A stretch of DNA of 64,000 nt from Kibdelosporangium aridum. Its GTDB lineage: Bacteria > Actinomycetota > Actinomycetes > Mycobacteriales > Pseudonocardiaceae. Positions 35,408 to 44,432 of the stretch are shown in pieces (the first letter of the stretch is position 1; each line of letters opens with the position of its first letter). The position numbers and the translations under genes are program-made. The notes beneath the pieces are model-generated. The model worked only from the letters and a program-made list of their open reading frames with translations. It was not told the origin of the DNA and ran no database searches. The DNA is taken from the NCBI RefSeq assembly GCF_900176515.1, contig NZ_FWXV01000005.1, positions 1-64,000 of the forward strand, in the 5' to 3' direction.

Positions 35408-35431
35408 TAAGTGATATTCAACTATCGCTTA
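35408..35431 (+). promoter_or_regulatory. Palindromic operator between P450 and TetR genes
   Basis: TAAGTGATA (35408-35416) and TATCGCTTA (35423-35431) form a 9-bp inverted repeat with one mismatch around TTCAAC. It lies 13 nt upstream of the P450 start and 54 nt upstream of the TetR start. The AT-rich element is unlike the surrounding DNA. It is the likely binding site of the neighbouring TetR protein and would overlap the P450 promoter. Confidence 0.65.
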
Positions 35432-35485
35432 TTGCCACGCTAGCACAAGTGGAAGTGGGCTATCAGTCTGTTAGCGTTGCCAGAT

Positions 35486-36088
35486 ATGACCGGGCCTTCG
35501 CAGCGCCCGTTGCGTGTGGACGCGGCACGCAACGCCGAGTTACTCGTCCGGGCCGCCTGGCGGGCGTTCATCGAATCGGGTACCGAAGTCCCGCTCGACG
35601 AGATCGCCAAACGCGCGGGCGTCGGCGTGGCGACCCTCTACCGGAGGTTCCCGACCAAGGACGACTTGCTCCTGGCGGTGCTGGAATGGCGGTACGCCGA
35701 GCACATCCAGCCAGCGGTGGCCCGTGCCCTCGTTGATCCGGATCCATGGCGCGCGGTCGTCACCGCATTGGAGACGGCTCTGGCCATGGCGGCGGAGGCG
35801 CACCCCGTGATCAAGGCGCTCCGGGACCCCGGTTATTTGCTGTCCGGGTTGAAGAACCGTTTCATCGCCGACCTCACCACCATCGTCGATCGCGCACAGG
35901 ACGCGGGTGTGGTGCGTCCGGACCTGCGCCCCAGTGACCTGCCGATGGTGGTGTTCATGCTGATCAGCACGCTCCGGGTGTCGCCGGATCCGGTCGAGGG
36001 GTGGCGGCGCAGTTGTGCCCTGCTGCTCGCCGGGCTGCGTCCAGGCTCCGACATCCCGCTGCCCGAGGCGGCTGTTGAAGACTGCTGA
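35486..36088 (+). CDS. TetR-family regulator of the divergent P450
   Basis: The 200-aa protein has an N-terminal helix-turn-helix (VPLDEIAKRAGVGVATLYRRF, about residues 37-57) and a C-terminal domain of the SbtR-like type (DLPMVVFMLISTLRVSPDPVEGWRR). No ribosome site precedes ATG 35486, and TTAGCG about 10 nt upstream suggests a short leader or a leaderless mRNA. It probably represses the P450 and itself through the palindrome at 35408-35431. Confidence 0.88.
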   Translation: MTGPSQRPLRVDAARNAELLVRAAWRAFIESGTEVPLDEIAKRAGVGVATLYRRFPTKDDLLLAVLEWRYAEHIQPAVARALVDPDPWRAVVTALETALAMAAEAHPVIKALRDPGYLLSGLKNRFIADLTTIVDRAQDAGVVRPDLRPSDLPMVVFMLISTLRVSPDPVEGWRRSCALLLAGLRPGSDIPLPEAAVEDC

Positions 36089-36131
36089 GGCAGCGGCGTT
36101 TTTGTCGGTACCCGGGTCTAGCGTGCGGCAC

Positions 36132-36515
36132 ATGGACGAAACTTCGAGGACTCGTCAGACCGCGCAGGCGTACGTCGACCGCACCGAGCGGCGTGACTGG
36201 CAGGGGCTCAGTGACCTGCTTGCTGAGGACGTCGTGTACGAGATGCCGCAGTCGCGGGAACGGATTCGTGGCCGGGCGGCGTTGCTGCAGTTCAACCAGG
36301 AGTACCCCGGTGACTGGCACTTACAGGCGCGTCGCGTCGTCGCGGACGGTCGCCATGCGGCGGCATGGATCGACGCCCGAGTCGGCGATGAGCACCAGGA
36401 TGCCAACGTGTGGCTGGAGCTGTCCGACGATGGATTGATCACGCGGATCACTGACTACTGGCCAGAGCCGTACGATCCGCCTGCGGGCCGCGAGCACCTC
36501 GTTGAACGGTTCTAG
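36132..36515 (+). CDS. SnoaL-like/nuclear transport factor 2 fold protein
   Basis: The 127-aa protein has the small cone fold pattern: an N-terminal helix (TAQAYVDRTERRDWQGLSDL), EDVVYEMPQSRERIRG, and strands ending ITRITDYWPEPYDPP. Such proteins bind or transform small hydrophobic ligands, and some are cyclases or isomerases. It lies 43 nt after the TetR gene in the same direction. It overlaps the convergent CoA ligase by 4 nt. Confidence 0.82.
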   Translation: MDETSRTRQTAQAYVDRTERRDWQGLSDLLAEDVVYEMPQSRERIRGRAALLQFNQEYPGDWHLQARRVVADGRHAAAWIDARVGDEHQDANVWLELSDDGLITRITDYWPEPYDPPAGREHLVERF

Positions 36516-38074
36516 GCCCGCTGCCGGAGCTTGAACCGCTGTACCTTGCCACTGCTGGTTTTCGGCAACTCGTCGAGGAATTCCACGGCACGCGGGTACT
36601 TGTAGGGCGCGATGGTCCGTTTCACGTAGTCCTGCAGCTCGGTGACCTCGGACTGGCCTTTGTGGACACCGGGCCGCAGTACGACGAACGCCTTCACGAT
36701 CATGCCGCGGTCCGGGTCGGGGGCGCCGATCACGGCGACCTCGGACACGTCCGGGTGCCCGGCCAGCGCGCTCTCCACTTCGGGACCGGCGATGTTGTAC
36801 CCGGCTGAGATGATCATGTCGTCGGTCCGGCCCTGGTACCAGAAGTAGCCGTCGGTGTCCTTGACGAACGTGTCGCCGGTGATGTTCCAGCCGTTGTGGA
36901 CATACGTCTGCTGCCGGGGATCGGCCAGATATCGGCATCCGGTCGGGCCTTTCACGGCGAGACGCCCTGGTGTGCCGTCGGCGACCGGGTTGCCGTCGTG
37001 ATCCAGGACGGCTGCCTCGAACCCCGGGACGGGCTTGCCTGTCGAGCCGGGGCGGATGTCGTCGTCTGCGGCGGAGATGAAGATGTGCAGCAGTTCTGTG
37101 CCGCCGATCCCGTCGATGATCCGGACACCGGTGGTGCGGTGGAACTCCTCCCACACCGGCTGGGGCAGGTGTTCGCCTGCGGACACGCACCTGCGCAGGC
37201 TGGTCAGGTCGGCGCCTTTCCCGGTGGCCAGTATCGCCTTGTACATCGTCGGCGCGGTGAACAGCACGCTGACCCGGTGGCGTGCGATGGCGTCGGCGAG
37301 TTCGTCCGGCGTCGCGCGTTCCAGCAGCAGAGTCGATGCGCCCACGCGCATCGGGAAGATCACCAGGCCGCCAAGGCCGAATGTGAAACCGATCGGGGGA
37401 GTGCCGGTGAACACGTCGTCGGGCTCGGGCTTGAGGATGTGCTTGCCGAACGTGTCCGCGATCGCGAGCACGTCCCGGTGGAAGTGCATGGTCGCCTTGG
37501 GCCTGCCGGTCGTGCCGGACGTGGCGGCCAGCAAGGCGACATCGTCTGCGGCGGTGTCGACGGCGTCGTAAACGTCGCTTTTGGACTCGGCCATGCTCGG
37601 CAGTTCGCCTGCGTACGTGATCACGGGCAGGCCGACGCCGGTGAGCGCGTCGGTGAACCGGTCGTCGCTGATGATCAGGCTGGGCTTGGTGATCTCGACC
37701 ATCGTGTCGATCTCGACCTTGCGCAGCAACGGCATGGTCGTCACCACGACGCCGCCAGCCTTGAGCACGCCGAACCAGGCCGCGACCAACCACGGATTGT
37801 TCGGGCCACGCAACAGGACGCGATTGCCCGGCACCAAGCCGTAGTCCTCGGTCAGCACGTGCGCGATCTGATTGCTGCGCCGGTCAAGCTCACCGTAAGT
37901 CCAGGTCTCGGTGTCGGTCCGTAAGCACGGCCGATCCGGGCTGACTGGGGCGAGCAGTGCCGTCGCGCAGTTGAGCCGCTCGGGAGCGGCCGGGTCGAGC
38001 AGGAACTCCGGCTGTTGCTCCTGCGGCGGGAGGTTGTCCCGGCAGAACGTGTCCACGTGGGCGGAGCGCGCCAT
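36512..38074 (-). CDS. AMP-binding acyl/aryl-CoA ligase (aminobenzoate/benzoate-CoA ligase-like)
   Basis: The 520-aa protein has the adenylation core LLAATSGTTGRPKATMHFH (A3 loop), an IDGIGGTELLHIF A5 motif, GRTDDMIISAGYNI (A8) and the catalytic Lys in SSGKVQRFKLRQ (A10). The pattern CVSAGEHLPQPVWEEF is like that of the 2-aminobenzoate or benzoate-CoA ligase group. It activates an aromatic or medium-chain acid with ATP and CoA in the cytosol. No further aromatic-degradation genes adjoin it; PobA at 47.9-49.0 kb is distant. Confidence 0.88.
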   Translation of the reverse strand: MARSAHVDTFCRDNLPPQEQQPEFLLDPAAPERLNCATALLAPVSPDRPCLRTDTETWTYGELDRRSNQIAHVLTEDYGLVPGNRVLLRGPNNPWLVAAWFGVLKAGGVVVTTMPLLRKVEIDTMVEITKPSLIISDDRFTDALTGVGLPVITYAGELPSMAESKSDVYDAVDTAADDVALLAATSGTTGRPKATMHFHRDVLAIADTFGKHILKPEPDDVFTGTPPIGFTFGLGGLVIFPMRVGASTLLLERATPDELADAIARHRVSVLFTAPTMYKAILATGKGADLTSLRRCVSAGEHLPQPVWEEFHRTTGVRIIDGIGGTELLHIFISAADDDIRPGSTGKPVPGFEAAVLDHDGNPVADGTPGRLAVKGPTGCRYLADPRQQTYVHNGWNITGDTFVKDTDGYFWYQGRTDDMIISAGYNIAGPEVESALAGHPDVSEVAVIGAPDPDRGMIVKAFVVLRPGVHKGQSEVTELQDYVKRTIAPYKYPRAVEFLDELPKTSSGKVQRFKLRQRA

Positions 38075-38252
38075 CGCACCCTCCTGCGGGTCGGGTATGT
38101 CACTTGGGTGACGACCGTCAAGTTCACTCTACAAGCAGGCGGGTGTCAAGGGCGTGTACTGTGGATCGCGGCAGACCGACCGAGGAGGTGAGACCCATTA
38201 ACGCCACGTCAGGCCGGGTGCTCATGCTCCTGCACGGTTCCGATCGCGAACG

Positions 38253-39050
38253 GTGAGCCAGCGAGCGCCTGAGGATCATCGAAAGGCGCTGGACATCTAT
38301 CCCGAAATCGTTTCCCAACTGCGTGCTGTCGGCTGCGTGTTCGCCGAAGACGAGGCACGCCTGCTGATCAACGCGGCCCGGACCCCCGTCGACCTCGCCG
38401 AGATGGTCGACCGAAGGGCCGCGGGCCTCCCGCTGGAGCACGTCCTCGGCTGGGCCGAGTTCTGCGGCCAGCGCATAGCCGTCGACCCCGGGGTCTTCGT
38501 TCCCCGGCGGCGCACGGAGTTCCTGGTTTCCCAAGCTCTTGCGCTGACCGCGCCGGGCTGTGTCGTCGTGGACTTGTGCTGTGGGTCAGGTGCGGTCGGT
38601 GCGGCGTTGGCTGCCTCGGCCGATCTCGAGCTGTATGCGGTCGACATCGACCCCGCCGCCGTGCGGTGCGCTCGGCGCAATGTGTCCAATGTGTACCTTG
38701 GTGATCTGTACTCGCCGTTGCCGCCGGGATTACGCGGGCGCGTGGACGTCCTGGTCGCCAACGCGCCTTATGTTCCGACAGAGGCGATCGCGTTGATGCC
38801 GCCGGAGGCTCGGGATCATGAGCCTTTGGTTGCTCTTGACGGTGGAGCGGACGGACTTGACGTCCAGCGCCGGGTGACTGCCCAGGCTTGGCAGTGGCTG
38901 GCCCCAGGCGGGCATCTGCTGATCGAGACCAGCGACCGTCAGGCTCCGCACACGGCTGCGGCTTTCGCCGAGCACGGTCTGCGCCCCAGGATCGAGAGAT
39001 CAGAGGAGCTGGGCGCGACCGTGGTCATCGGAAGCAAGGCGGCGGCGTAG
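38253..39050 (+). CDS. HemK/PrmC-type protein (glutamine-N5) methyltransferase homologue
   Basis: The 265-aa protein has an N-terminal helical domain, the VVVDLCCGSGAVGAALA SAM motif, YAVDIDPAAVRCARRN, and NAPY in place of the PrmC NPPY motif. PrmC methylates the Gln of GGQ in release factors; the NAPY variant is usual in a second actinobacterial paralogue of unknown target. GTG 38253 overlaps the stop of a 22-codon upstream frame (38188-38256) that follows a strong AGGAGG, so coupling to a leader peptide is possible. Confidence 0.82.
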   Translation: MSQRAPEDHRKALDIYPEIVSQLRAVGCVFAEDEARLLINAARTPVDLAEMVDRRAAGLPLEHVLGWAEFCGQRIAVDPGVFVPRRRTEFLVSQALALTAPGCVVVDLCCGSGAVGAALAASADLELYAVDIDPAAVRCARRNVSNVYLGDLYSPLPPGLRGRVDVLVANAPYVPTEAIALMPPEARDHEPLVALDGGADGLDVQRRVTAQAWQWLAPGGHLLIETSDRQAPHTAAAFAEHGLRPRIERSEELGATVVIGSKAAA

Positions 39051-39055
39051 GAACG

Positions 39056-39784
39056 CTACTGCTTGCGCCATACCGAGATGTGCTTGTGGCTGTCGCTGGT
39101 GAACGGGCTGCGGTCCCAGTCTTCGAAGCGTTCGTGCAACGCCATTCCCGCCATCCGGGCCATCAGGTCCAGTTCAGCCGGCCAGACGTAACGGAACGGC
39201 ATGGAGAATCGACGTTGCACCGCGCCGTCGGCCAGATGGTAGTGGTGCGAGATCATTCCCTGGTTGGCGATGTCGTATTCGTCGAAGCCAAGGTGTGTCG
39301 GGCTGATGTTGAACGGGCGCGCCGTTTCGCCCGGCGGAATTCGTTGCAGTTGGGGCACTCCCACCTCGATCACGAAGAATCCGCCGGGCACCAGGTGCTC
39401 CGCGACATTGGCGAAACACGCGACCTGAGCGTCCTGTGTGGTCAGATTCGAGATCGTGTTGAACACGAGGTAGGCCAGCTGGAACCGGCCGGGTGCCTTG
39501 GCGGTCGCGAAATCGCCGACCGTCACGCCGATCCGCTCCGCGCCGGGTTTGGCGTGCAGCCGCGCGAGCATTTCCGGCGACAGGTCGATCCCGTGCACCG
39601 CGACACCGGCTTGGCTCAGTGGTACGGCGATCCGGCCGGTGCCGATGCCCAGTTCGAGCGCGGGTCCGTCACCCGCCAGGTCCCGCAGGAACTGGACCAC
39701 GGGTACGACGGGCATGTCCTTGACGCCTTTGTCGTAGTCCTTTGCCACATCTTCACCGAAATGGTTCACACACCACCCTGGCAT
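39056..39784 (-). CDS. Class I SAM-dependent methyltransferase
   Basis: The 242-aa protein has the motif ALELGIGTGRIAVPLSQAG, GIDLSPEMLARLHAK and a long C-terminal beta region (YVWPAELDLMARMAGM) typical of a common actinobacterial small-molecule methyltransferase family. ATG 39784 (MPGWCVNHF) is preferred to an in-frame start at 39805. It is convergent with the PrmC-like gene, with 5 nt between stops. The substrate is unknown. Confidence 0.82.
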   Translation of the reverse strand: MPGWCVNHFGEDVAKDYDKGVKDMPVVPVVQFLRDLAGDGPALELGIGTGRIAVPLSQAGVAVHGIDLSPEMLARLHAKPGAERIGVTVGDFATAKAPGRFQLAYLVFNTISNLTTQDAQVACFANVAEHLVPGGFFVIEVGVPQLQRIPPGETARPFNISPTHLGFDEYDIANQGMISHHYHLADGAVQRRFSMPFRYVWPAELDLMARMAGMALHERFEDWDRSPFTSDSHKHISVWRKQ

Positions 39785-39886
39785 CGGAGAACGGCGCCGG
39801 GCCACCCAATTTCGGGCGAATGGGTCTTGACGGCCCGCGCGTGATCACTAGCGTGAGATGCATCCACTATGGACCTAGGGGTGGCC

Positions 39887-40972
39887 ATGTCATGGTTGCT
39901 GAGCGCTGTTCTCATGGTGTTCAGCAGTGTGATCACGGTTTTGCCGGTGAAGGTCACGTCGAACTTCGAGAACTATTGGGGCGTCAGCCTCAACCGGGAC
40001 TGCGGGTTTTCTGAACCGCTGGACAACGGCCAGGCGCTTTGGTTGTTCTGCGACACAGCGTGGAGCGACTTCAACGGCAGTCACTTCGTTTCCGGGTCCA
40101 CCGCCGCAGTCGGGCCGTACAGCGCTGGTCTGGTGCCCACTGAACTGAACGAGCTGTCGATGTCGCCAGGACCTCCACCGAAGCCGCCGCATTACGGCAG
40201 CCCGTCGCAATTCCTGCCTGCTCCCGCGGGCTTGCTCAATCCGAGTGGGCAGCCGTGCACGCCGAACGTGGGGCAGTACCCGGCGTCGTGGATCACCGGG
40301 ATCGCCACCGTCACGCCGGACAACCTGCTCGTCACCTACGCCGATCTCTGTGTCACGGACACCGAGAAGCCGTTCTTCATCCAGGGCTTCGGTATCGCGG
40401 AGTACAACCCCGCCAACAACGCCGTGACCGCACGGACGACGGTGTTCTCCACGCCAGGCGTTCAACTCCCGGCCGCGAAGATCCTCGGTTCGCCGATCTA
40501 CACCGGGGGGTTCGTGTACCTGTACGGCTTCGAATGCACGAACTGGTTCAGCGGAGTCTGTGTCAACGGCAGCACGAACGTCGCCAGAACTGATTCCTGG
40601 CGTGCGCCCGGCAACTACCAGTGGTACTCGCAGGGCGCGTTCGTCTACAGCCACGCACAAGCGACCAACATCATCCCCTCCGCCGCGGCCGGTGTGTCGG
40701 TGCACCGGTTCGGGTCCGCGGGTCTGCACGCCATCCTGCAGAAGGATCTCGGCGGCGGGTTCGAGGTGTGGCGCGCGGCAACCCCGGTGGGCCCGTGGAT
40801 CCAGCGGTCGAGCGGAAAGGTCGCGTGCTCGGGCGGCAGCGGCCACGACCTGTGCCGTGCGCTGACCGGGCATCCGGAGTTGTCCACGGCCGATCACATG
40901 ATGATCTCGTACTTCAACCCGGGCAGCGGTCACGTCGAGGCCGCGCTTGTCCCGTGGGACTCAGCTGAATGA
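39887..40972 (+). CDS. Secreted DUF4185-like beta-propeller protein
   Basis: The 361-aa protein starts with a signal peptide (MSWLLSAVLMVFSSVITVL). The mature part has evenly spaced blades with GQALWLFCDTAW, GGFVYLYGFECTN and HMMISYFNPGSG, and at least eight Cys residues likely in disulfides. The Asp/Asn-rich turns resemble DUF4185 or glycosidase-like propellers. ATG 39887 has AGGGGTG just upstream; ATG 39869 is an alternative. Function outside the cell is unknown. Confidence 0.7.
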   Translation: MSWLLSAVLMVFSSVITVLPVKVTSNFENYWGVSLNRDCGFSEPLDNGQALWLFCDTAWSDFNGSHFVSGSTAAVGPYSAGLVPTELNELSMSPGPPPKPPHYGSPSQFLPAPAGLLNPSGQPCTPNVGQYPASWITGIATVTPDNLLVTYADLCVTDTEKPFFIQGFGIAEYNPANNAVTARTTVFSTPGVQLPAAKILGSPIYTGGFVYLYGFECTNWFSGVCVNGSTNVARTDSWRAPGNYQWYSQGAFVYSHAQATNIIPSAAAGVSVHRFGSAGLHAILQKDLGGGFEVWRAATPVGPWIQRSSGKVACSGGSGHDLCRALTGHPELSTADHMMISYFNPGSGHVEAALVPWDSAE

Positions 40973-41608
40973 CAGCTTGCTCGGCTCGCCACGCTTGAGC
41001 GCTTCGACGTGCACGGCGAGGTTCGTGCCGTCACTCAGCGTTCCGCCCGCGGCCAGGTGTTCGGTCAGCTTGCGCTCGGCTTCCTTGACGGCCAACGCGG
41101 CGTCGAGCAAGTCCGAGACCCTGCCGGGATCGACGACGATCAGGCCTTCCTCGTCGGCGAGGACCATGTCGCCGGGGTTCACGACCACACCACCGCACGT
41201 CACCGGGACCTGCAGTTCGCCGAGTTTCACCGTGGTCCCGGCCATCGGCGTGAGGAACCGGCTGTAGATCGGCAGCTGGCAAGTCGACACGAAACCGATA
41301 TCCCGGTAACCGGCGTCGATGACGATCCCGCCGAGGCCACGGGTCAGTGCGCCGCGGGCGAACATCTCACCCGCCAGCGCCAGCTCGCGCGCACCGCCGT
41401 CGACCACGATCACATCGCCTGGTGCTGCGGTTTCAATGGCCTGGAGCACGCCGAGGAAGTCGTCACGGCACCGCACGGTGTACGCCGGGCCGAAGATCCG
41501 GGGCTGCGCGGACCGCAGCTTGATCGCGCTGTGCATCACCCTGGTCGTCTTGTCCGCGTCGCAGATCGCAGTGGTGTCCACCTCGCGAAACCGTGCCGCC
41601 AGCTCCAT
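40961..41608 (-). CDS. RraA-family protein (HMG aldolase/oxaloacetate decarboxylase-like)
   Basis: The 215-aa protein has the RraA fold with PGDVIVVDGGARELALAGEMFARGA, GGIVIDAGYRDI (Arg and Asp of the aldolase site) and VVNPGDMVLADEEGLIVV. Members with these residues are divalent-metal aldolases of 4-hydroxy-4-methyl-2-oxoglutarate or oxaloacetate decarboxylases. ATG 41608 has an AGGAGG site 5 nt upstream. It overlaps the secreted propeller gene by 12 nt at the 3' ends. Confidence 0.87.
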   Translation of the reverse strand: MELAARFREVDTTAICDADKTTRVMHSAIKLRSAQPRIFGPAYTVRCRDDFLGVLQAIETAAPGDVIVVDGGARELALAGEMFARGALTRGLGGIVIDAGYRDIGFVSTCQLPIYSRFLTPMAGTTVKLGELQVPVTCGGVVVNPGDMVLADEEGLIVVDPGRVSDLLDAALAVKEAERKLTEHLAAGGTLSDGTNLAVHVEALKRGEPSKLSFS

Positions 41609-41682
41609 CGGTCCTCCTGGTTTGGTGCTCGGCGAACAGGCTAAGCCGAGTGCACGGTAGCTTGGATCCCGGAAGGTCATCT

Positions 41683-42855
41683 TTGCCCGGAAGGTCACTG
41701 TCCTTGTTCTTTTTGCTGCTCGGTGTGCCTGCCGCGCTTGCCCACTATTACCTCTGGCGAAGACTCGTGCGAGACACGACGCTCAAGGGCAGCCGCGGCA
41801 GATTGTTCGGGAACGTGGCGCTGCCCGCGGCCTTCGTCCTGATGATGGCCGCCTTCGTGCTCCAGCGGGACGTCGAGTTCCTGGCGTGGCCGGGCTTCAT
41901 GTGGCTCGCGCTGATGTTCTATCTGACGCTCGTGCTCGGTGTGCTGGAGATCCCGAGGCTGCTGGTCAACCGCCGGGTCAAGGCACCCGTGCTGGTCGGC
42001 GCGGACGAGCCCGACGCGGTGCCGCTGCCGAGCAGGCGCGTGTTCATCGCCAGGTCCTTCGCGATCGCCAGCGGGATCACCGCGGGCAGCATCGTCGGCT
42101 ACGGCGTGAGCAAGGCACTCGGCGCGCCCGAGATGACGTCGGTTCCCGTGCCGATCAGGCGGCTCGACCCGGCACTGTCCGGGTTCCGGATCGCGGTGGT
42201 CAGCGACATCCACCTCGGGCCGCTGGCCGGACGCGGGCACACCGAGCGAATCGTCCGGATGATCAACGAGCAGCAGCCCGACCTCGTCGCGATCGTCGGT
42301 GACCTGGTCGACGGCAGCGTCGACAGGCTTGGTGACGCCGCGGCACCCCTGCGTGACCTGGTCAGCAAGCACGGCAACTTCTTCGTCACCGGTAACCACG
42401 AGTACTACTCCGGGTTCGAGCCGTGGCTGGCGGAGTTGGAGCGCCTCGGCGTGAACCCGCTTCGCAACGAACGAGTCGCCATCGAACGCGGCGGCGCGAC
42501 CCTCGACCTCGCCGGCGTCAACGACGTCACGGGCGGCCAGTTCGACGACGGCCCCGACATCGCCCGCGCACTCTCCGGCCGCAACACCGCCAACCCCGTC
42601 GTGCTGCTGGCACATCAGCCGATCCAGGTGGAGACGGCATCGAAGCACGGCGTGGACCTCCAGCTGTCCGGGCACACGCACGGCGGCCAGATGTTCCCCT
42701 TCCACCTGGCTGTCCCGCTTCAGCAGCCCGTCACCGCGGGACTGGAGAAGATCGACGACACGTGGGTCTACGTCACCCGGGGCGCCGGATTCTGGGGCCC
42801 GCCGGTGCGTGTCGGTGCGCCGCCCGAGATCTCGATGATCCAACTGACCACATAG
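41683..42855 (+). CDS. Membrane-anchored metallophosphoesterase (YkuE/YaeI-like)
   Basis: The protein has about 390 residues with four N-terminal hydrophobic segments and then a calcineurin-like domain. Metal motifs are VSDIHLGP, VGDLVDG, GNHEYYSG, LLAHQP and SGHTHGGQ, all complete. Relatives act on lipid A precursors or other membrane phosphoesters. The start is uncertain: TTG 41683 follows GGAAGG by 6 nt; GTG 41650 and TTG 41704 are alternatives. A 12-nt repeat CCCGGAAGGTCA occurs at 41668 and 41686. Confidence 0.85.
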   Translation: MPGRSLSLFFLLLGVPAALAHYYLWRRLVRDTTLKGSRGRLFGNVALPAAFVLMMAAFVLQRDVEFLAWPGFMWLALMFYLTLVLGVLEIPRLLVNRRVKAPVLVGADEPDAVPLPSRRVFIARSFAIASGITAGSIVGYGVSKALGAPEMTSVPVPIRRLDPALSGFRIAVVSDIHLGPLAGRGHTERIVRMINEQQPDLVAIVGDLVDGSVDRLGDAAAPLRDLVSKHGNFFVTGNHEYYSGFEPWLAELERLGVNPLRNERVAIERGGATLDLAGVNDVTGGQFDDGPDIARALSGRNTANPVVLLAHQPIQVETASKHGVDLQLSGHTHGGQMFPFHLAVPLQQPVTAGLEKIDDTWVYVTRGAGFWGPPVRVGAPPEISMIQLTT

Positions 42856-42862
42856 GACCATG

Positions 42863-43084
42863 TTGGCCCTGCGGCGGACGCGGCGTGATGGACGGTCCCT
42901 TGACCGAGAACCACTTGCCTTTGAAATCAATGCGCGTCTGCCGAAGTGCCGGTAGTCGCGCTGGTCTTCGGAGACTTGGACGTGCGCGCCCGTTGCTGAC
43001 GTAGTCGAGCGTCACGATCGCCTTCGACAGATGGAAAGGCCCGACGCGGGACGCGATCAGCACCGCATGCCGCTGGATCCGCCC
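42863..43084 (-). pseudogene. Remnant of a luciferase-like flavin-dependent oxidoreductase
   Basis: The minus strand encodes two recognisable pieces of an LLM-class oxidoreductase in one frame. First is SRVGPFHLSKAIVTLDYVSN followed by GRA; then, after a gap where about 50 residues should be, IDFKGKWFSVKGPSITPRPP followed by QGQ. The N-terminal and C-terminal parts are missing. Internal deletion without a frameshift makes it a decayed gene in the 350-bp space between the phosphoesterase and the molybdo-enzyme. No other gene is seen in that space. Confidence 0.7.
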
Positions 43085-43208
43085 CCGCGCCATCCAGGGC
43101 AACAGCAAGGTGCACACCGGCATAGCGCGCCGCGCAAGCCTGATCCGCCGCGGCGTCCGCTATGTGGACGTGCTGGAACAAAAAGCGGCGCACCAGAAAA
43201 CTGCCCGC

Positions 43209-44432
43209 ATGCTTACCGACGAGTCGACCTACGACCAAGTACGCCACCGGCAATGGCTTGCCGGCGCGGCCCGCGGCCTGTCCCGCCGTACCGTGCTGCG
43301 GATGTCGGTGATCGGGGGAACTGCGATGGCCGTCGGGACGGCGGGGACGGCATCCGCGACCGGTCCGATCGTGAAACCGTTGCCTCCGGAATTCTTCGAA
43401 GTGTACGGGGCCAACGCGGAAACGAAGTGGGAATCGTTGAGCGGACAGGGATACCTCACGCCGATCGACCGGTTCTTCGTGCGCAACCACACTTCCACGC
43501 CCACGATCGACGTGAACGCTTGGCGGCTGCGGGTGTTCGGCAGTGGACTGCGCCGTGGCCCGGCCGAGTTCAGCTACCGCGATCTGCGTGCGCTGCCCGC
43601 CGAGACAACCACTGCGTTCATCGAGTGCGCGGGCAACGGCCGCAGTTACTTCACCAGCCAACAGGGCCAGCAAGTATCAGGCACGCCCTGGAAACTCGGG
43701 GCTGTCGGCGTCGCACGATGGCGCGGCGTCAAACTGTCCACTGTGCTCGCCAAGGCCGGGCTGAGCAGGAACGCTGTCGACGTGCTGCCGTCCGGTCTTG
43801 ACGCCGACTTCGTGACCGGTGGCGTCAACCTCGGCAAGGTCCGCAGGCCGCTGCCGATCGGCAAAGCACTGGACGACGTGCTGCTGGCGTACGAGATGAA
43901 CGGCCGGCACTTGCCGCTCGATCACGGTTTCCCGGTCCGGCTGGTGGTCCCGTCCTGGATCGGGATCTCGTCGATCAAGTGGCTCGGCGAGATCGAGGTG
44001 TCCGAAACGCCGCTCGTGTCGCCCTGGAACACGCAGTTCTACCGGCTCGTCGGCCCGACGTACCCGGCCGAGGGCACAGTGGTCAGCCGCCAGGTTGTGA
44101 AGAGCGCGTTCGAACTGCCCCGGGACGCGACCTTGGCCGCTGGGCAGCGGCACGTCCTACGTGGCCGTTCCTGGTCGGGCAACGGCAGCATCCGTAACGT
44201 CGACATCAGCGTGGACGGCATCAAATGGCATCCCGCGAAGCCGACGAGCCACGCTTACGAGCGGGGCTGGCTTCAGTGGGAGTTTCCGTGGCGTCCCAAG
44301 CAACCGGGCGCCTACACACTCCACGCCCGCGCGACGGATTGGAGCGGCGTGACGCAGCCGGTCGTCACGCCGTACAACACGCAGGGCTACCTGTTCGACG
44401 CGATCGTGCCGCATCCCGTCACAGTGGTTTGA
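43209..44432 (+). CDS. Exported sulfite oxidase-family molybdopterin enzyme
   Basis: The 407-aa protein has a Tat signal (LSRRTVLRMSVIGG, about residues 18-31), then the oxidoreductase molybdopterin domain with the Mo-ligand Cys in TAFIECAGNGRSYF, and HGFPVRLVVPSWIGISSIKWL. A C-terminal Mo-co dimerisation domain holds GRSWSGNGSIRNVDISVDG. Members oxidise sulfite or reduce oxidised thioethers and sulfoxides outside the membrane. ATG 43209 is chosen; an in-frame frame extends upstream into the pseudogene region. Confidence 0.88.
   Translation: MLTDESTYDQVRHRQWLAGAARGLSRRTVLRMSVIGGTAMAVGTAGTASATGPIVKPLPPEFFEVYGANAETKWESLSGQGYLTPIDRFFVRNHTSTPTIDVNAWRLRVFGSGLRRGPAEFSYRDLRALPAETTTAFIECAGNGRSYFTSQQGQQVSGTPWKLGAVGVARWRGVKLSTVLAKAGLSRNAVDVLPSGLDADFVTGGVNLGKVRRPLPIGKALDDVLLAYEMNGRHLPLDHGFPVRLVVPSWIGISSIKWLGEIEVSETPLVSPWNTQFYRLVGPTYPAEGTVVSRQVVKSAFELPRDATLAAGQRHVLRGRSWSGNGSIRNVDISVDGIKWHPAKPTSHAYERGWLQWEFPWRPKQPGAYTLHARATDWSGVTQPVVTPYNTQGYLFDAIVPHPVTVV

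Noticed and set aside
36321..37793. 490-codon Arg-rich minus-strand frame
   Set aside because: It is an out-of-frame shadow of the CoA ligase gene, which has all adenylation motifs.
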